Below are positions 34,691 to 46,028 of a DNA stretch of 64,000 nucleotides, in pieces (the first letter of the stretch is position 1; each line of letters opens with the position of its first letter). This DNA is from Loripinus fragilis. Its lineage: Eukaryota > Mollusca > Bivalvia > Lucinida > Lucinidae. The stretch spans positions 54,342,495 through 54,406,494 of the forward strand of contig OZ026528.1 of the NCBI GenBank assembly GCA_964019695.1. The letters run 5' to 3'. Under the pieces are notes generated by a model. That model ran no database searches and had not been told where the DNA came from. It worked only from the letters and a program-made list of their open reading frames with translations. A program made the translations under genes and the position numbers.

Positions 34691-36280
34691 CTGTTACAAG
34701 GTATGGGGAAATCAACATGGGAGTCTGCCCACACTTGAAATTTTGTGATATTACGCTGATTTATTACCTTGGGCATGGCTTCTATATTTTTGTGAATTTG
34801 ATTTTTTATGCAATTCCATTGTCAATTTATGACGTCATTTATTATATCACTAACACACCTGAGGCTACCCCGTCATAAACATTTCTAAAGTTATCGTCAT
34901 ATCATGTAGTTAATGTTGAAATGTTTAATGAAATAACGCTATCATTGATAAGTTTATTGACACTATAAATGGCTTTGTTTGTAGGGTAGAGGGTGGATAT
35001 CCATTTTTATGTTAAGGTGCGCCAATAATTCGTAAAAACTGTCTAAAATATGTTTAGAATATTTTGACCAAATTTCATGAAAATCAAGGACTGGTAACAT
35101 ATTGTTTTTAACTTCTTGCAAACACAAGTAGGTCCCAACTCATCGAAATGTAAAATAATCAATTATCATGACATGGTAATATGTGGCATCTTGGCCCTGT
35201 GGTGCATTGACGTTAGGCATTGCTGACTGTGCAATCATTCAAAATCATCTGAACATATTTTGTTAAGGAAAGTATAAGCAGATTCCAAAGCAAAGTCCTT
35301 CTGTGAAATTCTTGACTCATTTTAACAAAATTATTTATTTTGTAAAAAACGACCTACATCTACTGATCTACCAAAAGCTTTGAAGCGTGACTCTATTTAC
35401 AATATCGATGTGTTGTTCTACAAAAAAAGGTTTCAGGCATTTATTTACATTTTTATAAAAGCTTTAGCATACACATATATTCCATCCAGACTGGCTCATT
35501 TTACGCATTCTGCATCAATCGTTTGAAATAGAAAGACCCAAAGGTCATTGGTCAGAGGTCGTGGTACATCTATATAAAAGGTAAGAAATGGCAATGTTGC
35601 CAATTTTGAATTTTCATGAAATTCGGCTCAATTCAACTGGATATATATGGCATGTTTTTGAGGTAATGTGATATCTTGACAAAATTCAGAGAGAGAGAAA
35701 AGATGTTTTATAATTACTTCTTCGTGAAACGTAAACCATAATTTATCCAAATGGTTTTGTGGTATTGATATAATGCTTGTGGTGTTTTGGAGTCATTCTA
35801 GTTGACGAATCTTGGAAATAAATAAAACTATACATTTAGGACATATACAATTAGAGACATGTATTGTCTCAAAATGAGAGTAAGTCAGGGATGCCTCCTG
35901 AGCCCTACTATTAATTACCATATCCAATAAATATATTTTCACCGCTTGTATATGATCAGTGACCTATATAAGAGTGACTGGAAACTCCAATGAAATACCA
36001 ATACTCAACTCAAATAACTCTGTCGGCAGTCTTACACAGGTCAATGAAGGGAAATCGATATCATTTATCTACACAATTTGCTTTTGTCGCAGTTTTGGAA
36101 TACACAGCGTAATTTCTCTATTGTTTACCAAAACTTTTAACACCTTTACAAACACCGAAATAGTAAAATAACGATAATTATGAATTGTAGGGTATCTTAG
36201 TTTTATGAATATTGATAAATCGATACACAGACATAGCCATGCTTGAAACTTTATTTGTTAAAGTGAAAGAAGTATTGTTG
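34691..36280. other. Unrecognised AT-rich stretch
   Basis: No domain, splice-bounded exon or terminal repeat is visible across about 1.6 kb. A frame of 70 codons at 35959-36171 shows nothing familiar. Confidence 0.5.
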
Positions 36281-36291
36281 AAAGTAAGTAA

Positions 36292-36510
36292 GGAGGCAAA
36301 GATTAGGAATCGATACAATCAAGTACCACACCTGACCCAGGATACCACATGGGAATGTGACAAAGACACAATTAAACATCACAAACAAGATCCAAGAGGT
36401 CAGCCCTTTCCCAGCAGGTGACCACAAGGCAGCTATGAACAAACGCGAAAGCACGAACACAAGACATAAATACCACAAATGATCCACAAAAGAAGTACTG
36501 CCTTGGAAGC
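36292..36510 (+). repeat. Dispersed repeat R4, copy 2
   Basis: gaggcaaagattaggaatcg, caagtaccacacctgaccca, tcccagcaggtgaccacaag and gtactgccttggaagcc. The right end grades into unknown sequence. Confidence 0.6.
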
Positions 36511-36904
36511 CATTTTTGACGATTTCCACAACTTTCATAAAATTGACCAATATTTACACGGTTATAACTCAATAAAATTTATTTTTAACATTGCTGAAAC
36601 ATAGCATTTAGCAATATTTCATACATGTTTTTATGATTGTTATTAACAAGATGTACCAATAAGCAATATTTACAATGAAGTACGCTCTTCAATGTACCTA
36701 TAAATGCAGCAGTTTCTCAAGCTGCGTCGCCATTTTGTGTGCGTACGATTAAAGGGGCACCAGGTGTAAGTCACCTGACACATGCCCAGACATACCTATA
36801 TTGCTGAAAAATGAAGTGTCCAGTCACTCTAATATAGGTCACCGATATGACGAGTTATCAATATGCAAAGTTTAAAGAAATTCCATGAGTGGGCACAGAC
36901 GTAA
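36511..36904. other. Unrecognised
   Basis: A short inverted pair surrounds atatagg (atacctatattgctg, 36796; ctctaatataggtca, 36826). No other structure. Confidence 0.4.
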
Positions 36905-37450
36905 GTACCTCTTTGTTCAATTTATGCACATAGAGCCAAAAATGACCCTTCTACAGGGTCATGAAGGCTTATACAGGGAAAATATGAAAAAAGATCTTCT
37001 TGTCTGAAAAAACAATGCCTAGAGCCTTGATATTTGGTACGTTGCATCATCTAGTGGACCTCAACCAACTTTGTTCAAAACATGTGACCCCTGGATGGGG
37101 TCATTGGGTTTACATAGGCTTTTATAGGGAAATATGAAAAAACCCTTCTTGTCTGAATACACAAGGCATAGAGCCTTGATATTTAGTATGATGCATCACG
37201 TAGTGAACCTCTACCAATTTTATTGGAGCAAAAATAGCACAGGGGTCATATAGGCTTATACAGAGAAAATATGAAAATATACTATTGTCTGAAACCACAA
37301 GATCTAGAGCCTTGACATTTTCGATGTAGTATCAGCTAGTGTGGACCTCTACCAAGTTTGTTCAAATTATGCCAGTTTTCAATAGATACCTATATGTAAG
37401 CTTTGAACAAAACTCGGGTGAGGGATTCAGGGACATTTGGTCCTCTTGTA

Positions 37451-38590
37451 TATTGGAAAACATGAAACAGACTTCCAGAAAATCCCGAATACACTGAGAT
37501 GTAACATGGATGGTGACGTCATTTTAACATTACAATGACTTCACAGATCCTGATGCTCGTAAACAATACGAAGTGAGGCCAGGGTACGGCTGTTCGTTTT
37601 TTTTCAATCTTTTCCACGGGCTGGTGTGGGTTTGTCAGATAGAATTATCTCACATAGGTGAAAAACAATGGTAATTCCAATCTGGTATGCGAGAAGGACT
37701 CTTAATGACATGGTCCATGTATTGTATCACTATTTTCAAAAACATTTATACAAGATAAAACAAGAAATGGTGTCTATGAAATATTGTGACCCCAACCATA
37801 TGCTTTTCCATAAGGATGATGCTCTTTCTTAAGATCAATGTCATCTCAAGTTTGAAGATATACTACTCATCAAACAAATTTGAAGCTCCCAGCTAGAATA
37901 ATGTTTGAGATAACCTGACTACAAGTTTTCAATGCCAAAATTTGCAAAGGGCAATAAAAACAACCTTTTGTTTAAATTTTCACCAGGTTTTGTGCTCATC
38001 ATATTTTATCAGCTGGCCATGTTTGAAGCTGCTTGAGATATCTTTATTGCATATTTTTAAAAGGACAATGACTCAAGAAATAAAATAACCCTTTTTTACA
38101 ATCAAATCATTATATTCTATCATCTGACTATGTTTGAAGCTCCTAGCTGCAATAGATATATTTATTATAAGTTTTCAATGTCCAAATTTGCAAAAGAATA
38201 TCCCAACCCTCTCATCTATAGACAAGTCTTTAAATCAGAACCATCATAGAGTCTGAGGCCAGACCTGCCAGCGTGCAATTATAGAGGAAAGCAGAGTTAC
38301 CAACTATCATTGGGTTGACCACCAAGCATGCAGTCTGCTGCAATACATTAATGTAAGAAAAAGGGCAAATGTTATTACAAATATTTTTATAACGAGAAAT
38401 TATTTTAATTAAGCCTCTGAGTACTTCACTCTTGTCTAGCCAAACATTGAGCACTGTGCCTTTGTATGGAGTCCAAACACAGACCAAGGTGAGAGGAAGT
38501 TCGATATGGTCAAGCATTGAAACTCTCGATGCATTGCTAACAGGTATTTATATATGAGCAGTGTCAGAGATATGTTGGAAAAATAAAACT
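37451..38590. other. Unrecognised intergenic stretch
   Basis: Between 37860 and 38200 a loosely repeated phrase occurs three times (tgtttgaagctc, attatcttgagata-like), possibly degenerate monomers of about 120 bp. No gene is supported. The 95-codon reverse frame at 38230-38517 has no recognisable feature. Confidence 0.45.
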
Positions 38591-38594
38591 AAGA

Positions 38595-38910
38595 ATCTCT
38601 TGAAAGCAGAAGGATTTATCCTGCTTTACCAAATCATGAACGATATGGTTGGCATACGAACTTCACCATATATTACTCAAGCTTCTGCACGCACCAGATC
38701 GAAGGCACACGAAGAAAGTTAGACAAATACATGTATCATCAAGAACTAATGCACACAAGAAGTTTTCCCTTGCATTTTCCATTTTTGGTACTCAGTGTCA
38801 GTTTATATAGCTGAGGCTCCCTTGGTACCTTCAAGCTGGAGCTTCCCACGTTACATTTTAAGCAAATCAGGGTCAGGCCATGAGTAAACCTTATGATGGT
38901 TGGAGCTATG
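38595..38910 (+). pseudogene. Possible LINE reverse transcriptase C-terminal remnant
   Basis: The frame gives LLYQIMNDMVGIRTSPYI and ARTRSKAHEE before a stop. After a frame change comes RTNAHKKFSLAFSIFGTQ. The order (short helix, TRS motif, K-F-S, then an F-x-L-x-L-like tail in another frame) resembles the end of non-LTR retrotransposon polyproteins. Several stops and frame shifts. The resemblance is from memory and weak. Confidence 0.35.
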
Positions 38911-39941
38911 TCACTTGGTGATCATAATCAGGCACTGCTATTGTAGCAGGAATGGTTCAGCTTGAAGGAGTGAAGGCAGCCTGGAAACTTTATCATTTTT
39001 TCTTTCTTTTCTATAACTATTCTTCCCTGCTTTCCTATTTTTTCATTGTTTTTTACGTTTCCTCACTCAAAAGTAACATAATGTTCAAATGTGTGACAGT
39101 AGTCACTCAACAATAAGATACTGATGTAGAGTACTTAACAAAGTTACATCTCGCTAGAATCACCAGATGCAGGAGAACTCTCTCTTACAGTCTCAATGCC
39201 AGCACCAGCCTGTTTGAGTTCATTACTAGGCTTGCAACTGTCACACTTTAATAACTAATACATTTTGTGTTCTAACAGCAGCATAGTCAAAAATTAATGT
39301 AGGTCTTTTAAACTTCACTATCATTCACATTCATACATGTTTTATCATATACCTATAAATGATGAGGCACTCCAAGGGTTAGGAGGGAAAAGGGGTATTT
39401 ATTTCAGGGAAACAGGGAACAAAGACCAAATGTTGAGGGGAACAGGGGAACAAAAACAAAACTGGGGAACAGGGAACATAACAAAATATTTTTTTTTATT
39501 TTGGGAACAGGGGAACAAGCCAATTAATTGGGGGGGACAAGGGAACAAGCCTGTGAGGGCCGAAATGATACAAGGTTTGAACTGTCTGTTTTCTGGCCAT
39601 ATGATACAGAATTTCGAATCATCGAACTGAGGTTTTCTGATTCTGTATTACTATCAATGAAAACGAGTCTAAAATGTCTAAAATCGGTTACCTGCTTTTG
39701 CGGCGATGTAACGTAAGGAAAAATTCAAATATGGAACAAAAGATGGAAAAACTTAATATCAAGAAATGTAAAGGCAAACATTTCTACAATTTTTCTGGAT
39801 TAAAGATCAAGACAATTTACAAAATAAGAATAATGTCAGAAAAAGGTATTAGTAATAATATGATAGAACCTTTATCTGGCGTACAGTATCATGCCTGTAT
39901 ATTTTGTCCACTCAACATTATACAGTACGCCAGATAACAAA
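38911..39941. other. Unrecognised, with a purine-rich gggaac tract
   Basis: 39400-39560 is a degenerate repeat of gggaacaggg units (at least six), ending at gggggggacaagggaac. 39590-39680 (gttttctggccatatgatac) reappears at 63908-63990, so it is a dispersed repeat. No gene. Confidence 0.55.
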
Positions 39942-40310
39942 GTAAGTGAGTATGATCAGGAAATACCACAATCACGCAATGCAGAGCAGTCCCAAAAGTA
40001 AGTGAGTATGATCAGGAAATACCACAATCACATACTGCAGACCGACTCATGGCACCGTGAGAAAGAGCCACAGAACATTTATAGTAACAATACATCTGTA
40101 TGACAAATAGCAAAACAACCAGATTTCTCTTCCTCTTCAAGATGATTTCAAAACTAGAATGGACACAAAGTAATGCATAACAAAACAAAGACAAACACAG
40201 AACTCCCACAAACAATGGGAAGTACATTAAACAATAGATCGACAACAACAGAAACACCGCCTTAGAACGGACAGCAGCCTATGCCACTAGGGGTTTGGCT
40301 GTTGTCAGGC
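39942..40310 (+). repeat. Dispersed repeat R3, third copy
   Basis: The start agtaagtgagtatgatcagg occurs twice here (39942 and 39998), a local duplication of the end. It then runs through gaaagagccacagaac, cactaggg and a variant of the middle. The G run seen in other copies is absent. Confidence 0.65.
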
Positions 40311-40452
40311 ACACAGGGGCTTACCTATTTATTTTCTTTTGCTCCAGTATTCAGTTTTATGTACTGTTGAGTCCTTATCTTTGCTTTATCTCCTTTTTAT
40401 ATCTTGATTTTTATGTTCTATGAGATCATGCATGGATAAAACCAAATATCTA

Positions 40453-41178
40453 TACAGTCAGACATAAGTTAAGCATCGCCTCAATAGTTTCCTAGAAAAC
40501 GAAGAAAGCTTTCCAGTCTTGAATATTTACTTGTTTAATTTATGAAAAAAAGATAAAGTGATAACAATTTACAGCAAATTTCGATTCAATTATCACAAAG
40601 GTAAACAACCAGGCATGGTAAATGCACACTTACCCCTAAAAATGTCCCAAATCTCTAACCCATTATAAGATTTTCAAAACGCTTGGACATGTGAAGTATT
40701 AATGTCATATTGTTACAATAGCAAAAACAAGTTCTGTCTGAAAATTTCATATTCATATCTCAAAAAGAATAAAAGTTTTGGATGTGTAAAGAATGGCATG
40801 TTATATAGTGCTAATGCAAAAATTATAAACACACGATTAACTTTCTCTAGGATCCTCTATAACTGACATGAACGTTTGGGTTCGACAAAATCAGTTTGGC
40901 ACAAGTTTGAAAAATATGTTTTTGCGTTTATTTGAATTCAAAATAAGCACTTTGGGTTAAACTGTGACACTTTTTAAGGGTACACCCAAAATTAGGGGTT
41001 GGTGTACACAGGACACTGTAGAAATTCAGCAAAATGACCAAATGACATTCTGCTGTGTTCAAAGGAAGGCAAGGGTAACAAAATATCACAAGCTGGTTGT
41101 AATTCTGAAAAAAATTTGTACACGAAAAACGTCTCTGAAATAATGTTTTGGTGATGCTTAACTTATGTCTGACTGTAT
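40453..41178. mobile_element. Mariner-like non-autonomous element with empty-site match
   Basis: Ends cagtcagacataagttaagc followed by atcgcc, and (reverse complement) cagtcagacataagttaagc followed by atcacc: 25 of 26 matching, bounded by TA. The flanks (accaaatatcta and tatttgtcttgatcc) occur uninterrupted at about 42765-42790 (ccaaacatctatgtgtcttg), a paralogous empty site. 726 bp, no transposase frame. Confidence 0.85.
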
Positions 41179-41254
41179 ATTTGTCTTGATCCGCATCTGA
41201 ACTAAGGGTGAGGTTGGTGCCGTGAAACTGGTTTAAAGCCTCCAGTAAAATATT

Positions 41255-41495
41255 TTTACTAACCGATCCAAGGTGGTACTCCTTTTGTGGATCCTTTGTG
41301 TCATTTATTTCTTGTGTTTGTTATGCTTTTGTGTCTCTTTATTGCTGCCTTGTGGTCACTTGCTGGGAAAGGGCTGATCTCTTGACTCTCGTTTGTGGTG
41401 TTCAGTTGTGTTTTTGTCACTTTCCCATGTGGTATCCTTGGTCAGATGTGGTGCTTGATTGTATCGATACCTGATCTTTGCCAACTTTCTTACAT
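41255..41495 (-). repeat. Dispersed repeat R4, reverse copy
   Basis: Reverse complement of the 33240 unit: ggtggtactccttttgtgga, gccttgtggtcacttgctgg, atgtggtgcttgattgtatc. It continues into 41500-41705, which repeats 4280-4500. Confidence 0.65.
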
Positions 41496-41705
41496 TAAAT
41501 GTATTTTACTAGCGCTAAATCTTCGCCCTAAATTCTGTTGTTGTTAAAGCACAAAATTGTTTAGCTCGCATTTAGGCTTCCTAACAAATACAATGAATCA
41601 TCACAGAGAAACAATCAAATCAAATTAACACATTATGATGATACAAAGAAAAGGGCTCAAGACTCACTGATGGTCAGAGCTAAAGAAAACCTAAAGTTGA
41701 GGTAC

Positions 41706-42600
41706 GGTGGGCCAGCCAATGACAAGTTACTATTATAATAATGTGTATGCTTTCTTCTTGTCAATTTGATCCTTTCGTTCAATTTGATCCACATGGTGAA
41801 TCCGAATTGCAGCTCACGATGACCATTGGAATGTCTAAAAATCCAGAAGAATCGAAGCAAGAGTCTCTACATTGAAAAAATGCTGAAAAACTTGATATTT
41901 GCAACTTAATTCAAGAAAAAATAATTTAATTCTAAAACTTCCATAATACCATATGAAAAACAGTTTTTAGCAATTTGGCTTGAAGTCACTCTTTTTACTG
42001 AGTAAATCATCCTGGATCACGTAGATGCTTGGTCAACATAATTATGTTTTTTTCCTGAAAATTACAGTGCAGTTCCTTTGAAAAAATTCTGGTGCTTTTA
42101 TTTGTGTTATTGATCTATTGTTTCAGCTTTAGATGCAAAACCCAGGTATTTTACTACAAACCAAAAGATGTATGATTTTACTCAAGGATTTTAAAAATCA
42201 AGGCATGTCTTTAGAGTGATATCCATTTCAGGACTCTGCTGAGCCATCTGCTAATGGAGAGCTATTGTTATCATCTGATGTCTATCATACAGTTGTTAGC
42301 TTTTCTTGTTAGTTTTTAAGACCAAATCATTTGTTGCTCCCTTTCTTTAAAATAAAAATGTGATAATCCTTATGAGACAGTTACCAAATCGTTCAGATGG
42401 ATTGGATTAATTGGACTGGACTATAGATTTGCACATCACGCCTGACCTTGGCCTTATATCGATCAACCAATCAGAGAGGTTGAATTTCAAAGAAGCTTCT
42501 AAGTGATCCAGAATATTCACCTCATTTGATCAATCAGAACTGCCTTGGCCAATTCAGTGGAATCAGATCTTATCTATTGACGAGATGGTAGGGGCCTGAT
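41706..42600. other. Unrecognised
   Basis: No exon, RNA gene or terminal repeat seen. Composition is ordinary. Confidence 0.45.
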
Positions 42601-43090
42601 ACTTTGGCTGTTGTCAGGCCCAGCGGGGTTTACCTGTTGGATTTCTTTTGCTCTGATATTCAGTTTATTTACTGTTGAGTCCTTATCTATGCTTTATCTC
42701 CTTTTTATATCTTGATTAATGATCTAGGAGATGATGCGTTGATAAGTTAGGGGTCTTTCATGCAAACCAAACATCTATGTGTCTTGATCCATACCTGAAC
42801 TAAGGGTGAGGCTGGTGCACCATGAAACCGCTGTAAGCCCTCCAGTAGAATATTTTTACTGACGGTTCCAAGGCAATGCTTCTTTTGTGGATCATTAATG
42901 TTATTTCTGTCTTGTTTTTGTTATGCTTGTGTGCACGTCTGTTTATTGATGCAGTGTGATCACCTGCTGGGAAAGAGCTGACCTCTTGGCTCTCGTTTGT
43001 GATGTCTAATTGTGAAGTTGTCACTTTCCCATTGGTATCCTTGGTCAGGTGTGGTGCTTGATTGTATCGATACCTGATCTTTGCCCTTTT
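42601..43090 (-). repeat. Dispersed repeat R4 with its flank
   Basis: Begins ttggctgttgtcaggcccag, also present at 40287-40310, runs through gagtccttatctatgcttta (as at 40370) and ends cgatacctgatctttgccc. It therefore shares the whole arrangement of 40287-41495 without the mariner insertion. Confidence 0.65.
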
Positions 43091-43640
43091 TCCCACTCAG
43101 ATGTACGTCGAGGGTCTACTTTGAAAACGTGATGCTAACGTCACATAACTTGACACTTACGTCACAGAAAGCATGCCAATACAATAACACGTTCGATTGC
43201 ACATTCCACAGGATGCTGTAAATAAAATTAAGTTTTTTTTATCAATAAAAAAATTAATAACAAAACTTGCTATTTTTCATTTAATCTGTTGACAGAATAA
43301 TGGATTTAAATAGAGCTGAACCCACATGCTACAGAACTAATTTTCTTTACGCCAGTTTCGGCTAACAAAAGCCAGCTTTTACATGCATCATACTACGCCT
43401 TATATACATCCCAGTATTGATTCTCCAACTGAGTAGAAATTTTCCAATTGCTCATTCGATAAAATGTACGATGTTAAAGAAGTTTGAGTAGCCATTATGA
43501 TTAGTTTATTTTTTCCTTGTTACAATTATTTAGTCAGTATTTTTGACTAATATTAGATTAATAGTTGTAGCCGTAACATGCATGCACAAAAGTCGTGAAA
43601 AGGGGAATTAATACATAGCAAACATTTATAAGGCATATTG
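43091..43640. other. Unrecognised
   Basis: Two cgtcac/gacgtca-like sites are noted at 43137 and 43150 (aacgtcacataacttgac, cttacgtcacag). No gene, RNA or bounded repeat is supported. Confidence 0.4.
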
Positions 43641-44010
43641 TTGTGTGGCTCTTCCTCGTGGTGCCAGGGGTTTGTCTACAATTTGTGATTGTGGTATTTC
43701 CTAGTCACACTCACTTACTATTTCAAGGCTACATAACACACTAATTTTTATCATTTTAGCTGTTTCGCAACAGTGCTTCCATTCATAGGCAGAAAATGGT
43801 TGCTGGGTAAGAGGGATGTGGATTATTTATGTTATTTCTGTCTTGTTTTGTTATCCTTTCATGTACATCTGTTTTTGATGCCTTGTGGTCACCTGCTGGG
43901 AAAAGGCTGACCTCTTGGCTCTCGTTTGTGGTGTCTAATTGTGACGTTGTCACTTTCCCACAGGTGTGGTGCTTGATTATATCGATTCCTGATTTTTGCC
44001 CTCTTTCTAC
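43640..44010 (-). repeat. R3 end fragment and R4 reverse copy
   Basis: 43640-43725 carries the reverse R3 end (gtggctcttcctcgtggtgc to ctagtcacactcacttacta). 43815-44010 is R4 in reverse (ccttgtggtcacctgctggg, gtgtctaattgtgacgttgt). Confidence 0.6.
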
Positions 44011-44159
44011 GATGAAACCACCTACCCCGAACTCCGTAATCCCGAACCCCTCACGTTCCATACCCCATCGGTAAGAGGGACGTGCTTGTTTATTTTTTAT
44101 TTATTTATTTTCAATTAGCCCAGATTTCGCGAATTTGACTTCTCCTTTCAGGGTAACCC

Positions 44160-44322
44160 TTTTCATAATATGTGACGTCAGACCGGAAAGAAATTGAAGG
44201 CGCGTGGGTTTGCGAAATCATAACACAAAACACGTGTATTTTTCGTTAAATGAGCGATCTGCAAATATTAAATTTAGTTTGTAGCAAAATTTGCTGGGCG
44301 ATCGGTTTTGAGGAAGTCTCAG
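44160..44322 (+). promoter_or_regulatory. Candidate promoter and first noncoding exon (speculative)
   Basis: A palindromic CRE (tgacgtca, 44173-44180) and an ETS-type accggaaa (44182-44189) stand 2 bp apart. About 130 bp downstream a donor-like gtctcag|gtaacac occurs (44322/44323). If used, it would splice to the 54727 acceptor of the UBTF gene, 10.4 kb away. No transcript evidence; this rests on motif clustering in otherwise repeat-rich DNA. Confidence 0.2.
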
Positions 44323-44611
44323 GTAACACGAAAGATTTGATCTATTTCAAAGTAAATTAGGAAATGAAGGTGGAAAAATATGCACTGGGCCGGAATCGAA
44401 AATCATTGACCCCCCCTCCCTGTTTGCAAGTCAGTTGCTTTGGTTTGATCACTGAATTACTACCTACAAATTGAACACTTTTCCCTTCCTTTTCCGTTGC
44501 TTACTGCCGATTTGCTGTTTTTGGTGTTGAGCCTATCCTGGATACATTTTATTTGAAGGCGGCATGTATGGTGGTATGATGGACTCGATCCTCCTTTATC
44601 GCGGCACTTAT

Positions 44612-46028
44612 CAGGTAGAGGAAAGATTTGTATTTATAGATATACTATAAATTTATAGTACATCTATTAATGCATAGAAAAATCGTTCTATAAATATATA
44701 GATATCACAGAAGGATCGTCCCTAAATTGGTTTTAAATAAAACCGCATTCCGATTTTGCGTTCACAAATTCGTTTAGGGTTAAAGACACTCTGTTGCGCC
44801 GTTTATTCTGGCACAGGATGTGTAAAATGCGAAAGAGGCTGCATGCTAAAAAGCTTGATTGCTAGTTTTCCTGTGTCTTTTTGACTGAAATAGCTAATAA
44901 AAAGCGGAAATTTGATGATATTCTGAAACAGAGCCTTTCTCAAGCTCGTTTGTGCGCCATCTTTAAATTCGTAGACTGGTTTACACTTAATTAGATACTG
45001 CGGCTGACCTCAAATAAGTACGGTCTTCCAGAAAAGTTTTTTTTCTCCTGCCAAGTTGCCAACTAACTGCCAATGTAATACGATTGTGTAAAATGACATA
45101 TGCTCCTTTTGGATATGGTCCAATTAAATATGTACATCTAACTGCTTTTAAATGAGAACTATTAATACTTAAAACAGATCCTGATTTATGCCAGCCAATT
45201 TATCTGATGCCCACTTCAGGACTACTGGAATCGTGTTGCACGTGGCCATATATTAGTTATACCTGTTCAATGCGACACTCGCACGGACTAAGTAATACTA
45301 TTTCAGAGCTTATTGATTATTTAACAGCAAGCTAGACAGTTAAGTCACAGTATTGTCCATGCTCGCATGTGCAACCTCGGACTGTACTTGATCTGATCCT
45401 TTAAAATTCTGAAAGGGCTTTTGTCAAAATGATTGTGCCGACCACTTACTTTTACATTAGAACTTCTTCAGCTTTAACACATTTTTGACCATGAAATGTG
45501 TTTAAGATAGGGTAGTTCGAGCCACAGAGAGTTACTAATTGCACCAGATTCGGATGCTTTATAAAGATAATATTTTTAACCTCGTAGTTTTACTGCGGTC
45601 TGTATTTTCAATTTAGCGACGACGAATCATGTTAAACACTGGACCAGTCTAGATCCAGCCTCATCACGTGATCAAGCAAATTCAAAATGGAAGACGAAAG
45701 TGTGGAAGCTGATAAAAACTTAAAGTAATAGAATGTTCACAAATTTGGGCAAAATTAAGGGCTTGTAGCCTGCATTGATGGTGACAATTAATGTAGATTG
45801 TGTTTTCTCAAAAAATAGGCATTTAAAATAAAATTATGACGTACATAATGAATTCTTACCTTATCTATGTTCATTCTTCCAAATATAGCGTTGCGGTTTT
45901 CCACATGCACGATTTTCACGCAATTTTACTTGGTGATTCTATAAATATATAGAACGATTTTTCTATGCATTTATAGACGTACTATAAATTTATAGTATAT
46001 CTATAAATACAAATCTTTCCTCTACCTG
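44612..46028. mobile_element. Element with about 100-bp TIRs and 5-bp target duplication
   Basis: The left end caggtaga ggaaagatttg and onward to ctataaatatatag is repeated in inverse at the right (45933-46028). The AT-rich palindrome actataaatttatagt lies inside each TIR. Flanks are cttat on both sides (44607-44611 and 46029-46033). 1417 bp, no transposase frame. A short reading frame starting at an ATG near 45688 (MEDESVEADKNLK) is inside. Superfamily undetermined. Confidence 0.85.

Larger units (their letters stand above)
32177..37450 (+). repeat. agctcacctgagc element with tandem monomers, broken by other sequence
   Basis: Opens agctcacctgagccattggc and closes with aactcgggtgagggattcag and ggtcctcttgta. 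Between these, monomers of about 170 bp (cacaaggcctagagccttga, tgtagcatcacctagtggac, ctaccaagtttgttcaaatt) recur at about 32460-33125, 34365-34690 and 36905-37350. The two gaps (33125-34365 and 34690-36905) hold R4 copies and unrecognised DNA. Related to 51248-52915 and 53128-54110. Confidence 0.6.

Noticed and set aside
38230..38517. 95-codon minus-strand frame
   Set aside because: No recognisable domain, no splice context, and length within what is expected by chance in AT-rich DNA.
45688..45730. MEDESVEADKNLK as an alternative UBTF first exon
   Set aside because: It lies inside a bounded transposon and a stop follows unless a weak gtaata donor is used; kept only as a note within that finding.
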